From Osmia lignaria lignaria (Eukaryota > Arthropoda > Insecta > Hymenoptera > Megachilidae), in assembly GCF_051020975.1 (NCBI RefSeq), contig NW_027478166.1, forward strand, positions 12,463,501 to 12,527,500: 64,000 nucleotides of DNA, in the 5' to 3' direction. The notes below the pieces were generated by a model. The model ran no database searches. It worked only from the letters and a program-made list of their open reading frames with translations, and was not told the DNA's origin. Position numbers and translations under genes: made by a program. Positions 11,498 through 24,074 of the stretch are shown here, one piece after another. Numbering within the stretch: position 1 is the stretch's first letter; the number at the start of each line of letters is the position of its first letter.

Positions 11498-14400
11498 TTT
11501 TTATGTTCTATGATATTTTTTGATCAGATGCGTAGTTCTCGAGATATATCAAGATATTTAAAAGTTCCGAAGCCGCACCAACATAATAGAGATACAGAAA
11601 CACCGTGGCCCCTTTCTTTGAGATAACTCTGCACTATTGCGAGCTGCAAATGCCACTTCCAGCTTAGCTGTGCAGAAGAAGAACAACAAGAAGAAGGAAT
11701 ATCTCGAAATATGTCCGTCAGGCCCCTTCCCTTGAAATAAATCTGCAAATATCTCGGAAACGAAGCGAGCTATGGCAAAATGTTAAGAGACCTTTTTCGT
11801 AGAGAATTAAGTTTTCTACTCTTTATGTTCCATGATATTTTTTGATCAGATGCGTAATTCTCGAGATATATCAAGATATTTAAAAGTTCCGAAGCCGCAC
11901 CAACGTAATAGAGATACAGAAACACCGTGGCCCCTTTCTTTGAGATAACTCTGCACTATTGCGAGCTGGAAATGCCACTTCCAGTTTAGCTGTGCAGAAG
12001 AAGAACAACAAGAAGAAGAAATATCTCGAAATCTGTCCGTCAGGCCCGTTCCCTTGAGATAAATCTGCAAATATCTCGGAAACGAAGCGAGCTATGGCAA
12101 AATGTTAAGAGACCTTTTTTGTAGAGAATTAAGTTTCCTACTTTTTATCTTCTATGATATTTTTTGATCAGGTGCGTAGTTCTCGAGATATATCAAGATA
12201 TTTAAAAGTTCCGAAGCCGCACCAACATAATAGAGATACAGAAACACCGTGGCCCCTTTCTTTGAGATAACTGTGCACTATTGCGAGCTGCAAATGCCAC
12301 TACCAGCTTAGCTGTGCAGAAGAAGAACAACAAGAAGAAGAAATATCTCGAAATCTGCCCGTCAGGTCCGTTCCCTTGAGATAAATCTGCAAATATCTCG
12401 GAAACGAAGCGAGCTATGGCAAAATGTGAAGAGACCCTTTTTGTGGAGAATTATGTTTCCTACAATTTATGTTCTATGATATTTTTTGATCAGAAGCGCA
12501 GTTTTCGAGATATATCGAGATATTTAAAAGTTCCGAAGCCGCACCAACATAATAGAGATACAGAAACACCGTGGCCCCTTTCTTTGAGATAACTCTGCAC
12601 TATTGCGAGCTGCAAATGCCACTTCCAGCTTAGCTGTGCAGAAGAAGAACAACAAGAAGAAGAAATATCTCGAAATATGTCCGTCAGGCCCCTTCCCTTG
12701 AGATAAATCTGCAAATATCTCGGAAACGAAGCGAGCTATGGCAAAATGTTCACAGACTTTATTTGTAGAGAATTAAGTTTCCTCCTTTTTATGTTCTATG
12801 ATATTTTTTGATCAGATGCGTAGTTCTCGAGATATATCAAGATATTTAAAAGTTCCGAAGCCGCACCAACATAATAGAGATACAGAAACACCGTGGCCCC
12901 TTTCTTTGAGATAACTCTGCACTATTGCGAGCTGCAAATGCCACTTCCAGCTTAGCTGTGCAGAAGAAGAACAACAAGAAGAAGGAATATCTCGAAATAT
13001 GTCCGTCAGGCCCCTTCCCTTGAAATAAATCTGCAAATATCTCGGAAACGAAGCGAGCTATGGCAAAATGTTAAGAGACCTTTTTCGTAGAGAATTAAGT
13101 TTTCTACTCTTTATGTTCCATGATATTTTTTGATCAGATGCGTAATTCTCGAGATATATCAAGATATTTAAAAGTTCCGAAGCCGCACCAACGTAATAGA
13201 GATACAGAAACACCGTGGCCCCTTTCTTTGAGATAACTCTGCACTATTGCGAGCTGGAAATGCCACTTCCAGTTTAGCTGTGCAGAAGAAGAACAACAAG
13301 AAGAAGAAATATCTCGAAATATGTCCGTCAGGCCCCTTCCCTTGAGATAGATCTGCAAATATCTCGGAAACGAAGCGAGCTATGGCAAAATCTTAAGAGA
13401 CCTTTTTTGCAGAGAATTAAGTTTCCTACTTTTTATGTTCTATGATATTTTTTGATCAGATGCGTAGTTCTCGACATATATCAAGATATTTAAAAGTTCC
13501 GAAGCCGCACCAACATAATAGAGAGTCAGAAACACCGTGGCCCCTTTCTTTGAGATAACTCTGCACTAGTGCGAGCCGCAAATGTCACTTCCAGCTTAGC
13601 TGTGCAGAAGAAGAACAACAAGAAGAAGAAATATCTCGAAATATGTCCGTCAGGCCCCTTCCCTTGAGATAAATCTGCAAATATCTCGGAAACGAAGCGA
13701 GCTATGGCAAAATGTTAAGAGACCTTTTTTGTAGAGAATTAAGTTTCCTACTTTTTATGTTCTATGATATTTTTCGATCAGATGCGTAGTTCTCGAGATA
13801 TATCAAGATATTTAAAAGTTCCGAAGCCGCACCAACATAATAGAGATACAGAAACACCGTGGCCTCTTTCTTTGAGATAACTCTGCACTATTGCGAGCTG
13901 CAAATGCCACTTCCAGCTTAGCTGTGCAGAAGAGGAACAACAAGAAGAAGAAATATCTCGGAATATGTCCGTCAGGCCCCTTCCCTTGAGTTAAATCTGC
14001 AAATATCTCGGAAACGATGCCAGCTATGGGAAAATGTTAAGAGACCTTTTTTGTACAGAATTAAGTTTCCTACTTTTTATGTTCTATGATATTTTTTGAT
14101 CAGATGCGTAGTTCTCGAGATATATCAAGATATTTAAAAGTTCTGAAGCTGCACCAACATAATAGAGATACAAAAACACCGTGGCCCCTTTCTTTGAGAT
14201 AACTCTGCACTAGTGCGAGCCGCAAATGTCACTCCCAGCTTAGCTGTGCAGAAGAAGAACAACAAGAAGAAGAAATATCTCGAAATATGTCCGTTAGGCC
14301 CATTCCCTTGAGATAAATCTGCAAATATCTCGGAAACGAAGCGAGCTATGGCAAAATGTTAAGAGACCTTTTTTGTAGAGAATTAAGTTTCCTACTTTTT

Positions 14401-17400
14401 ATGTTCTATGATATTTTTTGATCAGATGCGTAATTCTCGAGATATATCAAGATATTTAAAAGTTCCGAAGCCGCACCAACGTAATAGAGATACAGAAACA
14501 CCGTGGCCCCTTTCTTTGAGATAACTCTGCACTATTGCGAGCTGGAAATGCCACTTCCAGTTTAGCTGTGCAGAAGAAGAACAACAAGAAGAAGAAATAT
14601 CTCGAAATATGTCCGTCAGGCCCCTTCCCTTGAGATAGATCTGCAAATATCTCGGAAACGAAGCGAGCTATGGCAAAATGTTAACATACCTTTTTTGCAG
14701 AGAATTAAGTTTCCTACTTTTTATGTTCGATGATATTTTTTGATCAGATGCGTAGTTCTCGACATATATCAAGATATTTAAAAGTTCCGAAGCCGCACCA
14801 ACATAATAGAGATTCAGAAACACCGTGGCCCCTTTCTTTGAGATAACTCTGCACTAGCGCGAGCCGCAAATGTCACTTCCAGCTTAGCTGTGCAGAAGAA
14901 GAACAACAAGAAGAAGAAATATCTCGAAATATGTCCGTCAGGCCCCTTCCCTTGAGATAAATCTGCAAATATCTCGGAAACGAAGCGAGCTATGGCAAAA
15001 TGTTAAGAGACCTTTTTTGTAGAGAATTAAGTTTCCTACTTTTTATGTTCTATGATATTTTTCGATCAGATGCGTAGTTCTCGAGATATATCAAGATATT
15101 TAAAAGTTCCGAAGCCGCACCAACATAATAGAGATACAGAAACACCGTGGCCTCTTTCTTTGAGATAACTCTGCACTATTGCGAGCTGCAAATGCCACTT
15201 CCAGCTTAGCTGTGCAGAAGAGGAACAACAAGAAGAAGAAATATCTCGGAATATGTCCGTCAGGCCCCTTCCCTTGAGATAAATCTGCAAATATCTCGGA
15301 AACGAAGCGAGCTATGGCAAAATGTTAAGAGACCTTTTTTGTAGAGAATTAAGTTTCCTACTTTTTATGTTCTATGATATTTTTCGATCAGATGCGTAGT
15401 TCTCGAGATATATCAAGATATTTAAAAGTTCCGAAGCCGCACCAACATAATAGAGATACAGAAACACCGTGGCCTCTTTCTTTGAGATAACTCTGCACTA
15501 TTGCGAGCTGCAAATGCCACTTCCAGCTTAGCTGTGCAGAAGAGGAACAACAAGAAGAAGAAATATCTCGGAATATGTCCGTCAGGCCCCTTCCCTTGAG
15601 ATAAATCTGCAAATATCTCGGAAACGATGCCAGCTATGGGAAAATGTTAAGAGACCTTTTTTGTACAGAATTAAGTTTCCTACTTTTTATGTTGTATGAT
15701 ATTTTTTGATCAGATGCGTAGTTCTCGAGATATATCAAGATATTTAAAAGTTCCGAAGCCGCACCAACATAATAGAGATACAGAAACACCGTGGCCCCTT
15801 TCTTTGAGATAACTCTGCACTATTGCGAGCTGGAAATGCCACTTCCAGTTTAGCTGTGCAGAAGAAGAACAACAAGAAGAAGAAATATCTCGAAATATGT
15901 CCGTCAGGCCCCTTCCCTTGAGATATATCTGCAAATATCTCGGAAACGAAACGAGCTATGGCAAAATCTTAGGAGACCTTTTTTGTAGAGAATTATGTTT
16001 CCTACAATTTATGTTCTATGATATTTTTTGATCAGAAGCGTAGTTTTCGAGATATATAGAGATATTTAAAAGTTCCGAAGCCGCACCAACATAATAGAGA
16101 TACAGAAACTCCGTGGCCCCTCTCTTTGAGATAACTCTGCACTATTGCGAGCTGCAAATGCCACTTCCAGCTTAGCTGTGCAGAAGAAGAACAACAAGAA
16201 GAAGTGTCTCGAAATATGTCCGTCAGGCCCCTTCCCTTGAGATAAATCTGCAAATATCTCGGAAACGAAGCGAGCTATGGCAAAATGTCAAGAGACCTTT
16301 TTTGTGGAGAATTATGTTTCCTACAATTTATGTTCTATGATATTTTTTGATCAGAAGCGTAGTTTTCGAGATATATCGAGATATTTAAAAGTTCCGAAGC
16401 CGCACCAACATAATAGAGGTACAGAAACACCGTGGCCCCTTTCTTTGAGATAACTCTGCACTAGTGCGAGCCGCAAATGCCACTCCCAGCTTAGCTGTGC
16501 AGAAGAAGAACAACAAGAAGAAGAAATATCTCGAAATATGTCCGTCAGGCCCCTTCCCTTGAGATATATCTGCAAATATCTCGGAAACGAAGCGAGCTAT
16601 GGCAAAATGTTAAGAGACCTTTTTTGTGGAGAATTATGTTTCCTACAATTTATGTTCTATGATATTTTTTGATCAGAAGCGTAGTTTTCGAGATATATCG
16701 AGATATTTAAAAGTTCCGAAGCCGCACCAACATAATAGAGGTACAGAAACACCGTGGCCCCTTTCTTTGAGATAACTCTGCACTAGTGCGAGCCGCAAAT
16801 GCCACTTCCAGCTTAGCTGTGCAGAAGAAGAACAATAAGAAGAAGAAATATCTCGAAATATGTCCGTCAGGCCCCTTCCCTTGAGATAAATCTGCAAATA
16901 TCTCGGAAACGAAGCGAGCTATGGCAAAATGTTGAGAGACTTTACTTGTAGAGAATTAAGTTTCCTACTTTTTATGTTCTATGATATTTTTTGATCAGAT
17001 GCGTAGTTCTCGAGATATATCAAGATATTTAAAAGTTCCGAAGCCGCACCAACATAATAGCGATACAGAAACACCGTGGCCCCTTTCTTTCAGATAACTC
17101 TGCACTATAGCGAGCTGCAAATGCCACTTCCAGCTTAGCTGTGCAGAAGAAGAACAACAAGAAGAAGAAATATCTCGAAATATGTCCGTCAGGCCCCTTC
17201 CCTTGAGATAAATCTGCAAATATCTCGGAAACGAAGCGAGCTATGGCAAAATGTTAAGAGACCTTTTTTGTAGAGAATTAAGTTTCCTACTTTTTATGTT
17301 CTATGATATTTTTTGATCACATGCGTAGTTCTCGAGATATATCAAGATATTTAAAAGTTCCGAAGCCGCACCAACGTAATAGAGATACAGAAACACCGTG

Positions 17401-18692
17401 GCCCCTTTCTTTGAGATAACTCTGCACTATTGCGAGCTGCAAATGCCACTTCCAGCTTAGCTGTGCAGAAGAAGAACAACAAGAAGAAGAAATATCTCGA
17501 AATATGTCCGTCAGGCCCGTTCCTTTGAGCTGAATCTGCAAATATCTCGGAAACGAAGCGAGCTATGGCAAAATGTTAAGAGACGTTTTTTGTAGAGAAT
17601 TATGTTTCCTACTTTTTACGTTCTATGATATTTTTTGATCAGATGCGTAGTTCTCGACATATATCAAGATATTTAAAAGTTCCGAAGCCGCACCAACATA
17701 ATAGAGATACAGAAGCACCGTGGCCCCTTTCTTTGAGATAACTCTGCAGTATTGCGAGCTGGAAATGCCACTTCCAGTTTAGCTGTGCAGAAGAAGAACA
17801 ACAAGAAGAAGAAATATCTCGAAATATGTCCGTCAGGCCCCTTCCCTTGAGATATATCTGCAAATATCTCGGAAACGAAACGAGCTATGGCAAAATCTTA
17901 AGAGACCTTTTTTGTAGAGAATTATGTTTCCTACAATTTATGTTCTATGATATTTTTTGATCAGATGCGTAGTTCTCGAGATATATCAAGATATTTAAAA
18001 GTTCCGAAGCCGCACCAACATAATAGAGATACAGAAACACCGTGGCCCCTTTCTTTGAGATAACTCTGCACTATTGCGAGCTGGAAATGCCACTTCCAGT
18101 TTAGCTGTGCAGAAGAAGAACAACAAGAAGAAGAAATATCTCGAAATATGTCCGTCAGGCCCCTTCCCTTGAGATAGATCTGCAAATATCTCGGAAACGA
18201 AGCGAGCTATGGCAAAATGTTAAGAGACCTTTTTTGTAGAGAATTAAGTTTCGTACTTTTTATGTTGTATGATATTTTTTGATCAGATGCGTAGTTCTCG
18301 AGATATATCAAGATATTTAAAAGTTCGGAAGCCGCACCAACATAATAGAGATACAGAAACACCGTGGCGCCTTTCTTTGAGATAACTGCACTATTGCGAG
18401 CTGGAAATGCCACTTCCAGTTTAGCTGTGCAGAAGAAGAACAACAAGAAGAAGAAATATCTCGAAATATGTCCGTCAGGCCCCTTCCCTTGAGATAAATC
18501 TGCAAATATCTCGGAAACGAAGCGAGCTATGGCAAAATGTTAAGAGACTTTTTTGTAGAGAATTAAGTTTCCTACTTTTTATGTTCTATGATATTTTTTG
18601 ATCAGATGCGTAGTTCTCGAGATATATCAAGATATTTAAAAGTTCCGAAGCCGCACCAACATAATAGAGATACAGAAACACCGTGGCCCCTT
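11498..18692. repeat. Large higher-order block, copy 2 (7195 bp)
   Basis: This is the direct-repeat partner of 2166-11292, beginning only 205 bp after copy 1 ends, so the two form a near-perfect tandem duplication. The length difference of 1932 bp is exactly 1288 + 644, that is four plus two monomers. I noticed only scattered single-base differences (for example GGTAAAATG at 11131 against GGCAAAATG at 18531, AAACACCG near 8071 against AAACTCCG near 16115, and CCTTCTTT near 7611 against CCTTTTTT near 15655), so the duplication is recent. Rare events such as the 2 bp loss in GATAACTGCA (10983 and 18383) are in both copies. Confidence 0.9.
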
Positions 18693-19244
18693 GTTTGAGA
18701 TAACTCTGCACTATTGCGAGCTGGAAATGCCACTTCCAGTTTAGCTGTGCAGAAGAAGAACAACAAGAAGAAGAAATATCTCGAAATATGTCCGTCAGGC
18801 CCCTTCCCTTGAGATATATCTGCAAATATCTCGGAAACGAAACGAGCTATGGCAAAATCTTAAGAGACCTTTTTTGTAGAGAATTATGTTTCCTACAATT
18901 TATGTTCTATGATATTTTTTGATCAGATGCGTAGTTCTCGAGATATATCAAGATATTTAAAAGTTCCGAAGCCGCACCAACATAATAGAGATACAGAAAC
19001 ACCGTGGCCCCTTTCTTTGAGATAACTCTGCACTATTGCGAGCTGCAAATGCCACTTCCAGCTTAGCTGTGCAGAAGAAGAACAACAAGAAGAAGAAATA
19101 TCTCGAAATATGTCCGTCAGGCCCCTTCCCTTGAGATAAATCAGCAAATATCTCGGAAACGAAGCGAGCTATGGCAAAATGTTCAGAGACTTTATTTGTA
19201 GAGAATTAAGTTTCCTCCTTTTTATGTTCTATGATATTTTTTGA
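18693..19244. repeat. Mixed monomers after the large duplication
   Basis: One N-type monomer with a 1 bp loss (CCTTGTTTGAG, 321 bp) is followed by an A-type monomer whose tail reads TTCAGAGACTTTATTTG. That tail is close to the TTCACAGACTTTATTTG tail at 3417, 11461 and 12749. Confidence 0.8.
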
Positions 19245-20210
19245 TCAGATGCGTAGTTCTCGAGATATATCAAGATATTTAAAAGTTCCGAAGCCGCACC
19301 AACATAATAGAGATACAGAAACACCGTGGCGCCTTTCTTTGAGATAACTCTGCACTATTGCGAGCTGGAAATGCCACCTCCAGTTTAGCTGTGCAGAAGA
19401 AGAACAACAAGAAGAAGAAATATCTCGAAATATGTCCGTCAGGCCCCTTCCCTTGAGATAAATCTGCAAATATCTCGGAAACGAAGCGAGCTATGGCAAA
19501 ATGTTAAGCGACCTCTTTTGTAGAGAATTATGTTTCCTACAATTTAGGTTCTCTGATATTTTTTGATCAGAAGCGTAGTTTTCGAGATATATCGAGATAT
19601 TTAAAAGTTCCGAAGCCGCACCAACATAATAGAGATACAGAAACACCGTGGCCCCTTTCTTTGAGATAACTCTGCACTATTGCGACCTGCAAATGCCACT
19701 TCCAGCTTAGCAGTGCAGAAGAAGAACAACAAGAAGAAGAAATATCTCGAAATATGTCCGTCAGGCCCCTTCCCTTGAGATAAATCTGCAAATATCTCGG
19801 AAACGAAGCGAGCTATGGCAAAATGTTAAGAGACCTTTTTTGTAGAGAATTAAGTTTCCTACTTTTTATGTTCTATGATATTTTTCGATCAGAGGCGTAG
19901 TTCTCGAGATATATCAAGATATTTAAAAGTTCCGAAGCCGCACCAACATAATAGAGATACAGAAACACCGTGGCCCCTTTCTTTGAGATAACTCTGCACT
20001 AGTGCGACCCGCAAATGCCACTTCCAGCTTAGCTGTGCAGAAGAAGAACAACACGAAGAAGAAATATCTCGAAATATGTCCGTCAGGCCCCTTCCCTTGA
20101 GATAAATCTGCAAATATCTCGGAAACGAAGAGAGCTATGGCAAAATGTGAAGAGACCTTTTTTGTAGAGAATTAAGTTTCCTACTTTTTATGTTGTATCA
20201 TATTTTTTTA
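19245..20210. repeat. Trimer higher-order unit (966 bp), copy 1
   Basis: Three monomers share rare variants with the next three: CACCTCCAGTTTAG, AATTTAGGTTCTCTG, CTTAGCAGTGCAG and TCAGAGGCGTAG. Homology is clearest over about 19260-20000 against 20226-20966. Confidence 0.8.
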
Positions 20211-21176
20211 TCAGATGCGTAGTTCTCGAGATATATCAAGATATTTAAAAGTTCGGAAGCCGCACCAACATAATAGAGATACAGAAACACCGTGGCGCCT
20301 TTCTTTGAGATAACTCTGCACTATTGCGAGCTGGAAATGCCACCTCCAGTTTAGCTGTGCTGAAGAAGAACAACAAGAAGAAGAAATATCTCGAAATATG
20401 TCCGTCAGGCCCCTTCCCTTGAGATAAATCTGCAAATATCTCGGAAACGAAGCGAGCTATGGCAAAATGTTAAGAGACCTTTTTTGTAGAGAATTATGTT
20501 TCCTACAATTTAGGTTCTCTGATATTTTTTGATCAGAAGCGTAGTTTTCGAGATATATCGAGATATTTAAAAGTTCGGAAGCCGCACCAACATAATAGAG
20601 ATACAGAAACACCGTGGCCCCTTTCTTTGAGATAACTCTGCACTATTGCGACCTGCAAATGCCACTTCCAGCTTAGCAGTGCAGAAGAAGAACAACAAGA
20701 AGAAGAAATATCCCAAAATATGTCCGTCAGGCCCCTTCCCTTGAGATAAATCTGCAAATATCTCGGAAACCAAGCGAGCTATGGCAAAATGTTAAGAGAC
20801 CTTTTTTGTAGAGAATTAAGTTTCCTACTTTTTATGTTCTATGATATTTTTCGATCAGAGGCGTAGTTCTCGAGATATATCAAGATATTTAAAAGTTCCG
20901 AAGCCGCACCAACATAATAGAGATACAGAAACACCGTGGCCCCTTTCTTTGAGATAACTCTGCACGATTGCGAGCTGGAAATGCCACTTCCAGTTTAGCT
21001 GTGCAGAAGAAGAACAACAAGAAGAAGAAATATCTCGAAATATGTCCGTCAGGCCCGTTCCTTTGAGCTGCATCTGCAAATATCTCGGAAACGAAGCGAG
21101 CTATGGCAAAATGTTAAGAGACGTTTTTTGTAGAGAATTATGTTTACTACAACTTATGCTCTATGATATTTTTTGA
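20211..21176. repeat. Trimer higher-order unit (966 bp), copy 2
   Basis: Repeat of 19245-20210, with private changes such as TTCGGAAG (20253 and 20575 regions) and TCCCAAAATATG. Its third monomer diverges after the C-rich region (CGATTGCGAGCTGG), so the unit is chimeric at its end. Confidence 0.8.
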
Positions 21177-23108
21177 TCAGAAGCGTAGTTTTCGAGATAT
21201 ATCGAGATATTTAAAAGTTCCGAAGCCGCACCAACATAATAGAGATACAGAAACACCGTGGCCCCTTTCTTTGAGATAACTCTGCACTATTGCGAGCTGC
21301 AAATGCCACTTCGAGCTTAGCTGTGCAGAAGAAGAACAACAAGAAGAAGAAATATCTCGAAATATGTCCATCAGGACCCTTCCCTTGAGATAAATCTGCA
21401 AATATCTCGGAAACGAAGCGAGCTATGGCAAAATGTTGAGAGACCTTTTTTGTAGAGAATTAAGTTTCCTACTTTTTATCTTCTATGATATTTTTTGATC
21501 AGATGCGTAGTTCTCGAGATATATCGAGATATTTAAAAGTTCCGAAGCCGCACCAACATAATAGAGATACAGAAACACCGTGGCCCCTTTCTTTGAGATA
21601 ACTCTGCACTATTGCGAGCTGTAAATGCCACTTCCAGCTTAGCTGTGCAGAAGAAGAACAACAAGAAGAAGAAATATCTCGAAATATGTCCGTCAGGCCC
21701 GTTCCTTTGAGCTGCATCTGCAAATATCTCGGAAACGAAGCGAGCTATGGCAAAATGTTAAGAGACGTTTTTTGTAGAGAATTATGTTTCCTACAACTTA
21801 TGCTCTATGATATTTTTTGATCAGAAGCGTAGTTTTCGAGAGATATCGAGATATTTAAAAGTTCCGAAGCCGCACCAACATAATAGAGATTCAGAAACAC
21901 CGTGGCCCCTTTCTTTGAGATAACTCTGCACTAGTGCGAGCCGCAAATGCCACTTCCAGCTTAGCTGTGCAGAAGAAGAACAACAAGAAGAAGAAATATC
22001 TCGAAATATGTCCGTCAGGCCCCTTCCCTTGAGATAAATCTGCAAATATCTCGGAAACCAAGCGAGCTGTGGCAAAATGTTAAGAGACCTTTTTTGTAGA
22101 GAATTAAGTTTCCTACTTTTTATGCTCTATGATATTTTTTGATCAGAAGCGTAGTTTTCGAGATATATCGAGATATTTAAAAGTTCCGAAGCCGCACCAA
22201 CATAATAGAGATTCAGAAACACCGTGGCCCCTTTCTTTGAGATAACTCTGCACTAGTGCGAGCCGCAAATGCCACTTCCAGCTTAGCTGTGCAGAAGAAG
22301 AACAACAAGAAGAAGAAATATCTCGAAATATGTCCGTCAGGCCCCTTCCCTTGAGATAAATCTGCAAATATCTCGGAAACGAAGCGAGGTATGGGAAAAT
22401 GTTAAGAGACCTTTTTTGTAGAGAATTAAGTTTCCTACTTTTTATGTTCTATGATATTTTTTAATCAGATGCGTAGTTCTCGAGATATATCAAGATATTT
22501 AAAAGTTCCGAAGCCGCACCAACATAATACAGATACAGAAACACCGTGGCCCCTTTCTTTGAGATAACTCTGCACTATTGCGAGCTGCAAATGCCACTTC
22601 CAGCTTAGCGGTGCAGAAGAAGAACAACAAGAAGAAGAAATATCTCGAAATATGTCCGTCAGGCCCGTTCCTTTGAGCTGAATCTGCAAATATCTCGGAA
22701 ACGAAGCGAGCTATGGCAAAATGTTAAGAGACCTTTTTTGTAGAGAATTAAGTTTCCTACTTTTTATGTTCTATGATATTTTCTGATCAGATGCGTAGTT
22801 CTCGAGATATATCAAGATATTTAAAAGTTCCGAAGCCGCACCAACATAATAGAGATACAGAAACACCGTGGCCCCTTTCTTTGAGATAACTCTGCACTAT
22901 TGCGAGCTGCAAATGCCAGATCCAGCTTAGCTGTGCAGAAGAAGAACAACAAGAAGGAGAAATATCTCGAAATATGTCCGTCAGGCCCGTTCCTTTGAGC
23001 TGAATCTGCAAATATCTCGGAAACGAAGCGAGCTATGGCAAAATGTTGAGAGACCTTTTTTGTAGAGAATTATGTTTCCTACAATTTACGTTCTATGATA
23101 TTTTTTGA
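21177..23108. repeat. Mixed monomers leading into the trimer core
   Basis: This stretch contains two consecutive B-type monomers with GATTCAGAAAC (21821 and 22143), followed by two A-type monomers ending GTTCCTTTGAGCTGAATC (22465 and 22787). The same order, with one copy of each, precedes the core trimer at 24397-25040 and 30514-31157. Confidence 0.8.
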
Positions 23109-24074
23109 TCAGAAGCGTAGGTTTCGAGATATATCGAGATATTTAAAAGTTCCGAAGCCGCACCAACATAATAGAGATACAGAAACACCGTGGCCCCTTT
23201 CTTTCAGATAACTCTGCACTATTGCGACCTGCAAATGCCACTTCCAGCTTAGCTGTGCAGAAGAAGAACAACAAGAAGAAGAAATATCTCGAAATATGTC
23301 CGTCAGGCCCCTTCCCTTGAGATAAATCTGCAAATATCTCGGAAACGAAGCGAGCTACGGCAAAATGTTAACAGACCTTTTTTGTAGAAAATTAGGTTTC
23401 CTACTTTTTATGTTCTATGATATTTTTTTATCAGATGCGTAGTTCTCGAGATATATCAATATATTTAAAAGTTCCGAAGCTGCACCAACATAATAGAGGT
23501 ACAGAAACACCGTGGCCTCTTTCTTTGAGATAACTCTGCACTATTGCGAGCTGCAAATGCCACTTCCAGCTTAGCTGTGCAGAAGAGGAACAACAAGAAG
23601 AAGAAATATCTCGGAATATGTCCGTCAGGCCCCTTCCCTTGAGCTAAATCTGCAAATATCTCGGAAACGATGCCAGCTATGGGAAAATGTTAAGAGACCT
23701 TTTTTGTAGAGAATTAAGTTTCCTACTTTTTAGGTTTTATCATATTTTTTGATCAGATGCGTAGTTCTCGAGATATATCAAGATATTTAAAAGTTCCGAA
23801 GCCGCACCAACATAATAGAGATACAGAAACACCGTGGCCTCTTTCTTTGAGATAACTCTGCACTATTGCGTGCTGCAAATGCCACTTCCAGCTTAGCTGT
23901 GCAGAAGAAGAACAACAAGAAGAAGAAATATCTCGAAATATGTCCGTCAGGCCCCTTCCCTTGAGATATATCTGCAAATATCTCGGAAACGAAGCGAGCT
24001 ATGGCAAAATGTTGAGAGACCTTTTTTGTAGACAATTATGTTTCCTACAATTTAGGTTCTCTGATATTTTTTGA
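23109..24074. repeat. Core trimer, copy 1
   Basis: Three monomers occur in fixed order: a B-type with GTAGGTTTCGAG and CTTTCAGATAAC; a C-type preceded by AAAATTAGGTTTCC with TTTTTTTATCAG; and an A-type with CTCTTTC ending in TGTAGACAATTATG. The third monomer of this copy has TTGCGTGCTGC; the other four copies have TTGCGCGCTGC. Confidence 0.88.
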
